Shown: piece after piece, positions 25,506-34,720 of the stretch
Layout of the letters: each line of letters starts with the position of its first letter
How positions within the stretch are numbered: the first letter of the stretch is position 1
Source: Sporosarcina ureae
Lineage (GTDB): Bacteria > Bacillota > Bacilli > Bacillales_A > Planococcaceae
Reading direction: 5' to 3'
Assembly: GCF_002109325.1 (NCBI RefSeq)
Contig: NZ_CP015348.1
Coordinates: 2,729,501 to 2,793,500, forward strand
Length of the DNA: 64,000 nt
Made by a program: the position numbers and the translations under genes
Notes under the pieces: model-generated
The model's database searches: none
Told to the model about the DNA's origin: nothing
What the model saw: only the letters and a program-made list of their open reading frames with translations

Positions 25506-26204
25506 GTGAAACATCGAATATTCATTGTGGAAGATGATTTGAAAATTGCACAATTATTGGCGGGAACGCTTGAGAAATATCAGTATGAAGTCGCGATTAT
25601 TCAGGACTTTGATCGAGTGGTCGAAGAATGCGTGGCGTATAATCCACATCTAGTGCTTCTTGATATCAATTTGCCGATCTATGACGGGTATTATTGGTGC
25701 CGGCAATTACGGCAGCATACGATGTGTCCGATTATTTTCATCTCGGCACGTTCAGGGGATATGGATCAAGTATTTGCGCTGGAAAATGGTGGGGATGATT
25801 TCATTACGAAGCCGTTCCATTATGAAATTGTACTGGCGAAAATTAAAAGCCATTTGCGTCGGTCATTCGGGGAGTATTCGCCCAGTCAGTCGGAGCGTAT
25901 TATTGTATCCGGTGATTTGACGTTGTACATAGAACGGATGGCGTTGCAAAAGGGGGACGAAGAGATTCCGCTTCAAAAGAAAGAGTGCGTTATTTTGGAA
26001 ATGCTGATGAGTGAGTCGCCAAAAGTCGTGTCGCGCGAGAAATTGCTTGAAGAACTATGGGATGATCAATCATTCGTTGATGAAAATACGCTCAACGTCA
26101 ATATGGCGAGAGTACGCAAGAAATTAACCGATTATAACGTGCAATCCTGGATTGAAACGGTGCGTGGCGCTGGCTATCGCTTCATGCCGGAGTCGGAAGC
26201 TTAA
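25506..26204 (+). CDS. Response regulator, BceR-like (OmpR family)
   Basis: A 232-aa regulator: receiver domain (1-118; acidic pair EDD, phospho-Asp in LVLLDINLP, Lys in FITKPF) and a winged-helix output domain (about 130-230; LQKKECVILEML, NVNMARVRKKL, ETVRGAGYRF). It starts at GTG after GAGGGG. It is the first gene of a four-gene module with kinase, ATPase and permease, the layout of BceRS-BceAB peptide-antibiotic sensing and detoxification systems. Confidence 0.9.
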   Translation: MKHRIFIVEDDLKIAQLLAGTLEKYQYEVAIIQDFDRVVEECVAYNPHLVLLDINLPIYDGYYWCRQLRQHTMCPIIFISARSGDMDQVFALENGGDDFITKPFHYEIVLAKIKSHLRRSFGEYSPSQSERIIVSGDLTLYIERMALQKGDEEIPLQKKECVILEMLMSESPKVVSREKLLEELWDDQSFVDENTLNVNMARVRKKLTDYNVQSWIETVRGAGYRFMPESEA

Positions 26205-27205
26205 TGAAAGCATTCACGCTGTTCATTAGAGAACATATCCCGTTCATAGTGTTCCAAACTGCACTCGTGTCGTTCATTTTACTGTTGTTTTGGCTCGACG
26301 GCTTCCGAAATCCGAATACAGCGATCTATTCGGTTGCGATGAGTATTTTATTTACGACGGGCTATTTAGTGGCAAAATTCATCATGCGACGAACATTTTA
26401 TACGAAGATCGTGGAAAAGCCGAAGCAGATGGAAGACGCTTTGATCCGGCACGTCTTGACACCAGAACATAAAATGACGACAGAATTTACACGTGAACTG
26501 TACCGCTTGTATCAGCGTGAAGTACAGACGTTGTATGACGGGCAAAATCGTCATATGCACTTCATGAATCAATGGGTGCATCAAATGAAAACACCGATCT
26601 CGGTCATTAAATTATTGTTGCAAGAAGATGAAATGGACAAGAAGAGTATCGAGCAGGAAGTCGAACGCATCCAAAATGGATTGGAAAACGTCCTGGTCAA
26701 TGCACGGCTTGAAACGTTTGAAGAAGATATGCAAATTGAACGTCTTTTACTTAGAAAAGTGTTGCAAGAAGTGCTCAATGATAACAAACGTCTCTTTATT
26801 ACGAACGGCTTATTCCCTGTGTTGAACGTCGATGAACATTTAACGGTTGCGACTGATCGCAAGTGGATCAAGTTCATGCTCAATCAATTCATTACGAATG
26901 CAGTGAAATATACATTTGAAAAAGGGAAGAAAATTTATGTCAATGCAGTCCAGCAACCAGAAGGACTGTGTCTGGAGATTGTCGATGAAGGAATCGGGAT
27001 ACCGGCATCCGACTTACACCGTGTGACGAAAGCTTTCTTCACAGGGGAAAACGGCAGATTGTCCGGTGAGTCAACAGGGATGGGGCTGTATATCGCATCG
27101 GAAGTATGTGAGAAACTCGGTCATCAATTGACGATTACCTCGAAACAAGGGGAAGGCACGACGATCGCCTTATTATTTAAAGACGGAGAGGCGGGTGAAC
27201 AGTGA
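26204..27205 (+). CDS. Intramembrane-sensing histidine kinase, BceS-like
   Basis: A 333-aa kinase whose start shares one base with the stop of the regulator gene. Two helices (about 14-34 and 38-57) are joined by a very short loop, so it has no real outer sensor domain. The HisKA box is WVHQMKTPISV and the HATPase has NAVKYTF, DEGIGIP and GMGLYIASEVCEKL. Kinases of this kind sense peptides through contact with the partner BceB-type permease, encoded two genes downstream. Confidence 0.9.
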   Translation: MKAFTLFIREHIPFIVFQTALVSFILLLFWLDGFRNPNTAIYSVAMSILFTTGYLVAKFIMRRTFYTKIVEKPKQMEDALIRHVLTPEHKMTTEFTRELYRLYQREVQTLYDGQNRHMHFMNQWVHQMKTPISVIKLLLQEDEMDKKSIEQEVERIQNGLENVLVNARLETFEEDMQIERLLLRKVLQEVLNDNKRLFITNGLFPVLNVDEHLTVATDRKWIKFMLNQFITNAVKYTFEKGKKIYVNAVQQPEGLCLEIVDEGIGIPASDLHRVTKAFFTGENGRLSGESTGMGLYIASEVCEKLGHQLTITSKQGEGTTIALLFKDGEAGEQ

Positions 27206-27986
27206 AATGACGCAACCAGTCGTTAAAATGGAAGATGTAACGAAGATTTATGAAGGTAAAGTGATCCATCGTGCATTGAATCAACTAGATTTCGATGTGC
27301 AAGAAGGAGAGTTCGTCGCCATCATGGGACCGTCCGGGAGTGGTAAGACAACCTTGCTGAATTTATTAATGGCGACGGATATTCCAACGACCGGCAAAAT
27401 TGTGATTGGTGGTGTGGAGCCCGAAAAGCTCAGTCAAAATGACATTGCGCTATTTCGCAGACGGCAGATCGGCTTTGTCTTCCAAGAGATCAATTTACTA
27501 CAAATGCTGACGGTGGAAGAAAACCTCGTATTGCCACTTACTCTGGACGGATTACCGATTGATGTAATGAAAAATCGTGTGGACGATATGGCGAACAAGC
27601 TAAATTTGCAAGACATTCTCGAGCGTCGACCTGACGAATTATCGGGTGGACAAGCGCAGCGTACTGCAATTGGAAGAGCACTCATTCATCAGCCGAGCAT
27701 CGTACTGGCCGATGAGCCAACAGGAAATCTCGATTCGAAGTCTGCGAAAGATGTGCTCGAATTACTCGAACATATTAACCAACACGAAAAGACGACGATC
27801 ATCATGGTGACGCATGACCCGATTGCCGCAAGTTACTGTGACCGCGTGATGTTTATTAAAGACGGTGAGTTTTTCAATGAAATTTACAAAGACGAACGCC
27901 GGCAGACCTTTTTCCAGCGAATCTTGAATGTGTTGTCATTACTTGGAGGTAATGTGAATGACTTTTCGACAGTTCGCTTACCGTAA
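27195..27986 (+). CDS. ABC transporter ATP-binding protein, BceA-like
   Basis: A 263-aa ATPase with Walker A GPSGSGKTT, Q-loop FQEINLL, signature LSGGQAQR, Walker B IVLADEPTGNLD and H-loop VTHD. The C-terminal tail RRQTFFQRILNVLSLLGG is typical of BceA-type proteins. The start is taken at GTG 27195, which has GGAG six bases upstream and overlaps the kinase gene by 11 bases; an ATG at 27207 is the alternative. It powers the FtsX-like permease encoded next. Confidence 0.92.
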   Translation: MNSEMTQPVVKMEDVTKIYEGKVIHRALNQLDFDVQEGEFVAIMGPSGSGKTTLLNLLMATDIPTTGKIVIGGVEPEKLSQNDIALFRRRQIGFVFQEINLLQMLTVEENLVLPLTLDGLPIDVMKNRVDDMANKLNLQDILERRPDELSGGQAQRTAIGRALIHQPSIVLADEPTGNLDSKSAKDVLELLEHINQHEKTTIIMVTHDPIAASYCDRVMFIKDGEFFNEIYKDERRQTFFQRILNVLSLLGGNVNDFSTVRLP

Positions 27987-29892
27987 TGTTCTACGTAATC
28001 GCCGAGTGTATGCGGCATTTTTCATGGCGAGTGTATTTTCCGTCATGGTCTTTTTCCTTTACTCGATGTTATTATTTCATCCATCGATTGAAAACTCCTT
28101 TCTAAAAGAGATTTCCGTACTTGGTATGGGAATAGCGGAACTCATTCTATTCATTTTCACGTTGTTTTTCCTATTTTATTCGATGCGTGCATTTTTGCAG
28201 GCACGATCTAAAGAGTTCGGGGTATTACTACTTCTCGGAATGGCAAAGCGCCAACTGCACCGACTGATTTTCATCGAGACGATGCTACTTGGATTTGCCT
28301 CTATCATAAGCGGGATATTCCTCGGCTTTATGTTCTCCAAGTTCTTCTTTATGATTGTCAAAGCGATCGTACAGATTCCGATATTACCGCTTTATCTGTC
28401 ATGGAAACCATTCGTGCTGACAATGGGTGCATTTCTTAGTTTATTCGCTATCATTTCATATATCGCACCCGTATTCATTCAGCAAGGACAAGTATCGGAC
28501 TTATTAAATGGAGACATGGCGGTTCAGTCGGTTTATTCGTACTCGAAAAGCCGTGGAGTCTTCGGTGTCGTACTATTGCTGATGGCTTACGCAATGGCGG
28601 CACTCGTATCGCGCTCGAGTATTATCAGCCTGTTTTTCTTGCTACCGCCACTCATTACGATCGGAACCTATTTCTTTTTCACAGACACCTTGCCGCTCGT
28701 ATTGCATGCACTGCGACGGCAAAAGAAATTCTTCTGGCGTGATTACTGGATGATCTCGATCTCGGAAAGCATCGTACGGTTGAAAGAAAACGCGCGGATG
28801 TTCTTTATCGTCACCATTGTGTCGACGGTCGCATTCATGTCCGTCGGTATTCTCGCATCCTTGACGTCATTCGCCTCGCAATACCGCGAAGTGAATCCAC
28901 TCGGTCTAGTGTATAAAAGTTTGCCGCATAATGAATTCGAGTACCCACATATCGCTCAATTGACGAATGAACTCGAGCAACAAGGTTTGGATTACTGGGC
29001 TGTGCGTTTCCGCGTACTTGAGCAACAGTCTTCCTACACAAAGAACAAAGTCAATATCGTCAAGTTGTCCGATCTGAATGAACTGGCCGCAACCTTTGGT
29101 GAGAAACCTCTTTCATTACGGAGAGGACATGCGCTATTCCTACCGGCAACTGCCGCCGCAGCGAATCAATTGTCGACGGAATCAGTCAATACTGAACTGG
29201 CCGACAGTAAAGTATCCCTCGAAATCGAAGGGGTCTATCCGTATAAATTATTTCCACCGAACGCACTCGGACTCAATACGATCGTCGTGAATCATTTGGA
29301 TTTTGATCGCATTGAAGAACAAGCAGGGCGTGGTTCGTTGGCGTTTAATTATTACGCGTTTAACGTCTGGGACTGGCAGGAAACACGAGAAATCGGACTG
29401 TCGATCAATGCCCAAGTCCTCGCAGGGCTCGTGCTTGAAGATCGCGATCCGGTGCGGTATGAGTTCGAGAATCCGGGACTGAATTACTCGCATATCCGTA
29501 TGACGTTCTCGTTGTTGCTGTTTATCGGCTTGTTGCTGGCGGGGGTATTTTTCCTCGCGTCGGGCAGTTTTATCTATTTCCGATTGTATACGTCGCTTAC
29601 GCACGATCGACGGCAGTATGCGGTGTTGCAGCGGATTGGGATGACGGATCGGGAGTTTAAGCGGATTGTGAATCGACAGTTGATCCCGCAGTTTTTCTTC
29701 CCGTGGGGTGTGTCGTTTATTCATAGTGTGTTTGCGTTTTTGTCGCTGCAGGTGATTTGGGATGCGCTGGCTGAGATTTCGATTGTCAAGGAGCTGGCGC
29801 TCGTGCTCTGCGGCTTTGCGCTGATGCAGATTTTCTATTTCTACTTGATCCGTTGGCGTTATATTGCACATATTAAGGCACCTACTTCTTAA
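27958..29892 (+). CDS. ABC transporter permease, BceB-like
   Basis: A 644-aa membrane protein with about ten helices and one large outer domain (about residues 305-515) between helices seven and eight, the hallmark of BceB peptide-resistance permeases. FtsX-like blocks lie near the N-terminus (FFLFYSMRAFLQARSKEFGVLLLLGM) and again near the C-terminus (DRRQYAVLQRIGMT). It overlaps the ATPase gene by 29 bases and has GGAGGT before its ATG. Likely task: remove peptide antibiotics such as bacitracin from their lipid targets and report flux to the kinase. The true ligand is unknown. Confidence 0.9.
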   Translation: MTFRQFAYRNVLRNRRVYAAFFMASVFSVMVFFLYSMLLFHPSIENSFLKEISVLGMGIAELILFIFTLFFLFYSMRAFLQARSKEFGVLLLLGMAKRQLHRLIFIETMLLGFASIISGIFLGFMFSKFFFMIVKAIVQIPILPLYLSWKPFVLTMGAFLSLFAIISYIAPVFIQQGQVSDLLNGDMAVQSVYSYSKSRGVFGVVLLLMAYAMAALVSRSSIISLFFLLPPLITIGTYFFFTDTLPLVLHALRRQKKFFWRDYWMISISESIVRLKENARMFFIVTIVSTVAFMSVGILASLTSFASQYREVNPLGLVYKSLPHNEFEYPHIAQLTNELEQQGLDYWAVRFRVLEQQSSYTKNKVNIVKLSDLNELAATFGEKPLSLRRGHALFLPATAAAANQLSTESVNTELADSKVSLEIEGVYPYKLFPPNALGLNTIVVNHLDFDRIEEQAGRGSLAFNYYAFNVWDWQETREIGLSINAQVLAGLVLEDRDPVRYEFENPGLNYSHIRMTFSLLLFIGLLLAGVFFLASGSFIYFRLYTSLTHDRRQYAVLQRIGMTDREFKRIVNRQLIPQFFFPWGVSFIHSVFAFLSLQVIWDALAEISIVKELALVLCGFALMQIFYFYLIRWRYIAHIKAPTS

Positions 29893-29912
29893 GGGAGTGG
29901 GTGTTTTTTTGT
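29877..29912 (+). terminator. Intrinsic terminator of the Bce-like module
   Basis: CACCTACTT / GGAGTGGGTG hairpin, starting within the last codons of the permease gene, then seven T residues. Confidence 0.8.
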
Positions 29913-29925
29913 TTTGGCATAGTTA

Positions 29926-29998
29926 AGTTCGAGTTCAAGTTCAAGTTCAAGTACAAGTGCAAGTGCAAGTGCAAGTGCAAGTGTGAGTGAATTTGTGA
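29926..29998 (+). repeat. Hexanucleotide tandem repeat (AAGTNC type)
   Basis: About ten units of six bases, first CAAGTT, then CAAGTA, then CAAGTG, decaying into GTGAGTG. It leads directly into the first 329-bp-spaced GC-rich repeat copy. In-frame translation gives meaningless runs such as HLHLHL. Confidence 0.85.
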
Positions 29999-30230
29999 GT
30001 GGTTCGGGATGGAAGCTCCAGTTGGGGGACGCTTTCCCATGGGCCCGCGGTGAGCCAACCAGGTCGCGTTGCTCCCTTTTGGTTGTCTCTCCTTTCGAGC
30101 TGATCCTGCGGGAAGAGCCGTAACGAAGAACGGCTTTTGCGAGTAAAAGCGCAGCGTTAGGAGCACATCTTTGCACTTCGCCCCCAACTTCCGCTTCCAT
30201 CCTACGTTGATAGTATGGTTACTCAGATCA
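29977..30230 (+). repeat. GC-rich repeat, forward type, first of a tandem pair
   Basis: A longer member of the 11039 family, with GGACGCTTTCCCATGGGC, GTGAGCCAACCAGGTCGCG and an extra segment AACGAAGAACGGC..GCAGCGTTAGGAGCAC before CGCCCCCAACTTCCGCTTCC. Repeated almost unchanged 329 bases downstream. Confidence 0.85.
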
Positions 30231-30276
30231 CTCATTGCCGATGGTGTGTTTAGGTGTTGTTGGGGTTTAACTTATT

Positions 30277-30561
30277 TAAGTTCAAGTACAAGTACAAGTA
30301 CAAGTGCAAGTGTGAGTGAATTTGTGAGTGGTTCGGGATGGAAGCTCCAGTTGGGGGACGCTTTCCCATGGGCTCTCGGTGAGCCAACCAGGTCGCGTTG
30401 CTCCCTTTTGGTTGTCTCTCCTTTCGAGCTGATCCTGCGGGAAGAGCCGTAACGAAGAACGGCTTTTGCGAGTAAAAGCGCAGCGTTAGGAGCACATCTT
30501 TGCACTTCGCCCCCAACTTCCGCTTCCATCCTACGTTGATAGTACGGATACTTAGATCAAT
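30277..30561 (+). repeat. Second copy of hexamer run plus GC-rich repeat (329-bp step)
   Basis: Begins with a shorter hexamer run (CAAGTA three times, CAAGTG once) and then repeats the block at 29977 with a change of GCCCGCGG to GCTCTCGG and few other differences. No gene. Confidence 0.85.
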
Positions 30562-30689
30562 CACTGTAAGTAGTGTGTGAATTATTGTTTTGTCTTAACT
30601 TATTTAGATTCCAGTACTGAAGTTAAAAATCTATTACAACACGTATTTTAATGCACAACAAAATGTATCTTCTACTTACTTTGCGAGGG

Positions 30690-30825
30690 ATTGGAGCGGC
30701 AGGCGGCGACTCGGGGAGGATCAGTGGGACAGGTGAAACACCCGGCGAGCGAAGCGAAGGGGTGTGGTTCACCGCCCACCCTCCCGAACGCGTCCGCCTA
30801 GAGCGCAAATCCCCACCCCAATCCC
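30690..30825 (-). repeat. GC-rich repeat, reverse type
   Basis: Contains GGCGGCGACTCGGGGAGGATC at the left and CCGAACGCGTCCGCCT at the right, the reverse form of the forward copies just upstream. Confidence 0.75.
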
Positions 30826-30875
30826 CCTGCCAGCCTACCCAAATAAATAAAGAATACAAATTTCTCAGTAAACTC

Positions 30876-30904
30876 TTGCCAATTAATTATTCTATTAGTA
30901 TAAT
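30876..30904 (+). promoter_or_regulatory. Sigma-A promoter of lcfB
   Basis: TTGCCA (30876-30881), 17-bp spacer, TATAAT (30899-30904). Confidence 0.8.
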
Positions 30905-30915
30905 GAATGAATTAC

Positions 30916-30933
30916 TGAATGGTTATTCATTCA
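30916..30933 (+). promoter_or_regulatory. FadR-like operator
   Basis: TGAATGGTTATTCATTCA, an 18-bp dyad with arms TGAATG and CATTCA. It agrees at 16 of 18 positions with the TGAATGAMTANTCATTCA site of Bacillus FadR. It lies just after the expected transcription start, where a repressor would block lcfB until acyl-CoA frees it. Confidence 0.75.
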
Positions 30934-30953
30934 CTTGTTAGGGAGATGAAAGC

Positions 30954-32507
30954 ATGAATCTAGTTTCGAGCGTCCGACAAACAGCGCAGACCAAGCCAAG
31001 TAAAATTGCCTATCACTTCATGGGGAAAGACACGACATACGCAGAGTTCGACATGTCCGTATCCATGTTCGCCAACGCACTAAAAGACCTAGGAGTCAAA
31101 CACGGAGACAAAGTGGCATTCCTACTCGGTAACACGCCGCACTATCTAATCTCACTCTATGCCACTATGCGCATTGGAGCGACAGCTGTGCCGATTAATC
31201 CGCTGTACACACCGGATGAGATTTCATTCATCCTGGAAAATAGCGATGCCAAAGCCGTTATTGCGATCGATCAACTCTTGCCACTAGTAGAAGTAGCGAG
31301 CCAGTCATTCCCGACGATTGAGAACTATGTCGTCTGTGAAATGAGTCCGGATGCAGGGGAGAAGTTAGCTGCATTGTCTGATTCGGTTAAGCCGAAAGTT
31401 CATCCATTTAGCCTTTTAATGAAGCAATCGAAACCATTGACGGAAGTGGTAGAAGTTGACGAAAATGAAAGCGCTATCATCTTGTATACATCTGGAACGA
31501 CAGGTCGTCCGAAAGGTGCTATGCTGACACACAAAAATATCTTCTCGAATGCACGTGACGTAGGAGACTATTTAGGCTTCTCGGAAAACGATAAAATCGT
31601 AGCGACATTGCCTTTATTCCACGTATTCGCGTTGACGGTAGTTGCGAATGCACCACTCGTTAAAGGAGCGACGATTTTACTAGAGCCGCGCTTTAGCCCG
31701 GGGGAAACCTTCCATATGATTCGCGAGCAAAAGGCAACGGTATTTGCCGGAGTGCCTACGATGTATAACTTCCTTTATCAATATCCAGAGGGGAAAACGG
31801 AAGACTTTGAATCCATCAGACTAGCTATTTCAGGTGGATCTTCATTGCCTGTTTCATTGCTGCATGATTTTGAAGAGAAGTTCCAAGTTCGTGTTTCAGA
31901 AGGCTATGGCCTATCGGAAGCATCACCTGTTACTTGTTTCAATCCATTAGATCGCGACCGCGTTCCGGGATCGATCGGCACGAACATCATGAATGTCGAG
32001 AACAAAGTCGTCGATGAAATGGGTGAGGAAGTGCCTGACAATGAAGTCGGCGAATTAATTGTACGCGGACCGAATGTCATGAAAGGGTATTATAAAATGC
32101 CTGAAGAAACAGCTGCCACAATCCGTGACGGTTGGCTCTATACAGGAGACTTGGCGCGACGAGATGAAAACGGTTACTTTTATATCGTAGACCGAAAGAA
32201 AGATATGATTATCGTTGGTGGATTCAACGTGTATCCTCGTGAAGTAGAGGAAGTGCTGTTCAGTCACCGCGATATTGTGGAAGCGGCAGTCGTTGGTGTG
32301 CCGGATATGAATTTTGGTGAAGAAGTACAAGCTTATGTAGTACTAAAGAAAGGTTCGGAAGCTACGGAAGAGTCATTGAATGAATTCTGTGCGAAACGTT
32401 TGGTGAAGTACAAAGTTCCGAAGTCCATTCAGTTCTTGGATGAATTGCCGAAGAACACAACAGGCAAGATTCTGCGCCGTTCATTAAAAGATCAAATCAA
32501 AATATAA
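30954..32507 (+). CDS. lcfB: Long-chain-fatty-acid CoA ligase
   Basis: A 517-aa adenylate-forming enzyme that activates fatty acids to acyl-CoA for beta-oxidation. The P-loop-like A3 motif is ILYTSGTTGRPKGAMLTH; further motifs are EGYGLSEASPV (A5), WLYTGDLARRDENGYFYIVDRKKDMI (A7/A8) and the final catalytic Lys in PKNTTGKILRR (A10). The FadR-like site in its leader fits regulation by fatty acids, and an enoyl-CoA hydratase for the same pathway lies at 38688. In B. subtilis lcfB is also near lplJ and yhfH. Confidence 0.93.
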   Translation: MNLVSSVRQTAQTKPSKIAYHFMGKDTTYAEFDMSVSMFANALKDLGVKHGDKVAFLLGNTPHYLISLYATMRIGATAVPINPLYTPDEISFILENSDAKAVIAIDQLLPLVEVASQSFPTIENYVVCEMSPDAGEKLAALSDSVKPKVHPFSLLMKQSKPLTEVVEVDENESAIILYTSGTTGRPKGAMLTHKNIFSNARDVGDYLGFSENDKIVATLPLFHVFALTVVANAPLVKGATILLEPRFSPGETFHMIREQKATVFAGVPTMYNFLYQYPEGKTEDFESIRLAISGGSSLPVSLLHDFEEKFQVRVSEGYGLSEASPVTCFNPLDRDRVPGSIGTNIMNVENKVVDEMGEEVPDNEVGELIVRGPNVMKGYYKMPEETAATIRDGWLYTGDLARRDENGYFYIVDRKKDMIIVGGFNVYPREVEEVLFSHRDIVEAAVVGVPDMNFGEEVQAYVVLKKGSEATEESLNEFCAKRLVKYKVPKSIQFLDELPKNTTGKILRRSLKDQIKI

Positions 32508-32517
32508 TAGTAAAGCA

Positions 32518-32558
32518 AACGAGTGATTAGACGGTAACCGTCGATCACTCGTTTTTTT
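32518..32558 (+). terminator. Intrinsic terminator of lcfB
   Basis: AACGAGTGAT..ACGGT / ACCGT..ATCACTCGTT stem with seven T residues. Confidence 0.9.
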
Positions 32559-32646
32559 GTCGTTCGTTCTTTACACATCCATTGCCAAGAGGAGTATCGT
32601 CTTGTTATGGTTTAGGAAGATACATTCAAGTAATAGGAGGGATTAG

Positions 32647-34617
32647 ATGAAAAAACGACAGGTAGCAATTGAAGATTTATTTGAAACGAAATCGGTAACG
32701 AATCCGGTACTGGCACCAAATGATTCAGAAGCGGTATTTACGGTAACGGAGTTAAACAGAAAAGACAATGCGTATTATTCTGCTATTCACCATATCGAGT
32801 TGGAGACAGGCGCCGTGACGCGGTGGACGTATGGCAAACAGCAAGTACGTGCGCCGAAATGGTCTGCGGACGGCAAGCAACTCGCGTTTATATCGAATCG
32901 TAGTGACACCGATCAACTTTATGTCATGCAAAAGGCTGGCGGAGAAGCACGCGCATTGACGAACTGTACAGAAGGAATTGATTCATTCGAATGGTCACCG
33001 TGCGGCAAGAAAATTTGGTTTTCAGGGGCTGTTAGAACGGGCGAAACGTTTTCTACTACGGAGAAAAAAGAAGGTAAAATGCCACAGCCGATTCGCGTGA
33101 CGAACATGAAATACAAAGCGGATTTCGTCGGGGTACTGCCGCAAGAAGTTTACACACAAATTGGCTATGTCGACATTGCGACTTGCGCTGTCTTTGATTT
33201 TACGTCGGAACCATTCGATCATACGCTTGAAGCGGTGTCGCATGACGGCAAGCAACTGGTGATAGCCGTCAATCGCAATAAAAACGTCGATCATGACTTC
33301 AGTTTACCGTTAGTGCTCGTGGACATCGAGACGAAAAACGAAACGATGATCCTTGACGAACAAGGATACTTCGGCGAGGTTGCATTCTCAAAAGACGATC
33401 GCTATATCGCGTATACAGGCTATGCTTTGACGTTCGCCAACGTTACGCAAGCAGATGTATTCGTCTATGACCAATCAAACGGTCAGACGATGAATCTGAC
33501 AGCAGGCATCGACGCACCGATCGGAGACGAAAGTATATCTGATCACTTGCAGCAAACGATCGCACCAGGTGTCGTCTGGACAGAAGACGAGCAACTTTAT
33601 TTCCAACTATCGAGTATGGGGGACGTTCGTCTATATGCGGCTACACTCGACGGTGCCATTTATCCTGCGACGGGCGAAGAAGAACATGTCTACGGCTATG
33701 ATGTCGCAACTAATGCTGAATTTGCTTTGCTAACGGTCAGCACGATGACGAACCCAGGAGAACTGTATCGTCAAACGATAGCGACAGGCGAACGGACGAA
33801 GCTGACTTCATTCAATGAAGACTGGCTGAAGAAAGTGGAATTGGTGGAGCCTGAAACGATCCACTATACGAACGGCAATACAAACGTCCAAGGGTGGCTC
33901 ATGAAACCGGCGAACTTTACAGAAGGCGAAACGTATCCGTTGATCGTTGAAATACACGGTGGACCGCATGCGATGTACGGCTTTACGTATTTCCATGAGA
34001 TGCAGGTGCTCGCAGCAGAAGGTTATGGCGTTCTCTATCTTAATCCACGTGGCAGTCACGGCTACAGTCAAGCGTTTGTCGACGCAGTGCGTGGCGATTA
34101 CGGTGGTGGCGGATACGAAGATATTATGGCAGGGCTGGATGAAGTGTTGAAAACCGAAAACTGGATCGACGAAACACGACTTGGCGTAACAGGGGGGAGC
34201 TATGGTGGCTTCATGACGAACTGGATCGTCGGACATACCAACCGCTTCAAAGCAGCTGTCACGCAACGATCGATCTGTAACTGGATCAGCTTCTTCGGTG
34301 TATCGAATATTGGCTACTACTTCACAGACTGGCATTTACAAGCCGGAATGAAAGACGTCGACAAGTTATGGAACCAATCACCGCTAAAATATGCAGAGAA
34401 CATCGAGACACCGTTATTGATTCTTCACGCAGAACGAGATTTCGTCTGTCCAATCGAACAAGCGGAGCAATTGTATATTACGCTGAAAGATTTAGGCAAA
34501 GAGACAGAATTTGTCCGTTTCCCCGAATCTGATCATAATTTGTCAAGAACAGGGAAGCCGAATCTACGAATTGCGCGATTAGAAGAGATTACCGGCTGGT
34601 TTAAACGATATCTATAA
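32647..34617 (+). CDS. S9 family serine peptidase (acylaminoacyl/dipeptidyl peptidase type)
   Basis: A 656-aa soluble oligopeptidase. The N-terminal half (to about 390) is a seven-bladed beta-propeller with TolB-like blades (for example APKWSADGKQLAFISNRS). The C-terminal half is an alpha/beta hydrolase with the nucleophile Ser in GGSYGGFMTNW, the Asp near HAERDFVCP and the His in SDHNLS; the oxyanion segment is EIHGGPHAMYG. No signal peptide, so it acts on short peptides in the cytosol. GGAGGG precedes the ATG. It stands between terminators of neighbours as a single gene. Confidence 0.9.
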   Translation: MKKRQVAIEDLFETKSVTNPVLAPNDSEAVFTVTELNRKDNAYYSAIHHIELETGAVTRWTYGKQQVRAPKWSADGKQLAFISNRSDTDQLYVMQKAGGEARALTNCTEGIDSFEWSPCGKKIWFSGAVRTGETFSTTEKKEGKMPQPIRVTNMKYKADFVGVLPQEVYTQIGYVDIATCAVFDFTSEPFDHTLEAVSHDGKQLVIAVNRNKNVDHDFSLPLVLVDIETKNETMILDEQGYFGEVAFSKDDRYIAYTGYALTFANVTQADVFVYDQSNGQTMNLTAGIDAPIGDESISDHLQQTIAPGVVWTEDEQLYFQLSSMGDVRLYAATLDGAIYPATGEEEHVYGYDVATNAEFALLTVSTMTNPGELYRQTIATGERTKLTSFNEDWLKKVELVEPETIHYTNGNTNVQGWLMKPANFTEGETYPLIVEIHGGPHAMYGFTYFHEMQVLAAEGYGVLYLNPRGSHGYSQAFVDAVRGDYGGGGYEDIMAGLDEVLKTENWIDETRLGVTGGSYGGFMTNWIVGHTNRFKAAVTQRSICNWISFFGVSNIGYYFTDWHLQAGMKDVDKLWNQSPLKYAENIETPLLILHAERDFVCPIEQAEQLYITLKDLGKETEFVRFPESDHNLSRTGKPNLRIARLEEITGWFKRYL

Positions 34618-34720
34618 GGTAATATGAGATTGTATGCCCGAACGGCTATACATGCGAAATATTGTGTGTATAATGAGATACGAATTAAACATATAAAAAC
34701 TACTTGAGAAGAGGTTCTGC

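Noticed and set aside
29882..30564. Several frames with HLHLHL or LALALA runs
   Set aside because: They translate the hexamer repeat and GC-rich repeat and appear twice because the DNA is duplicated.
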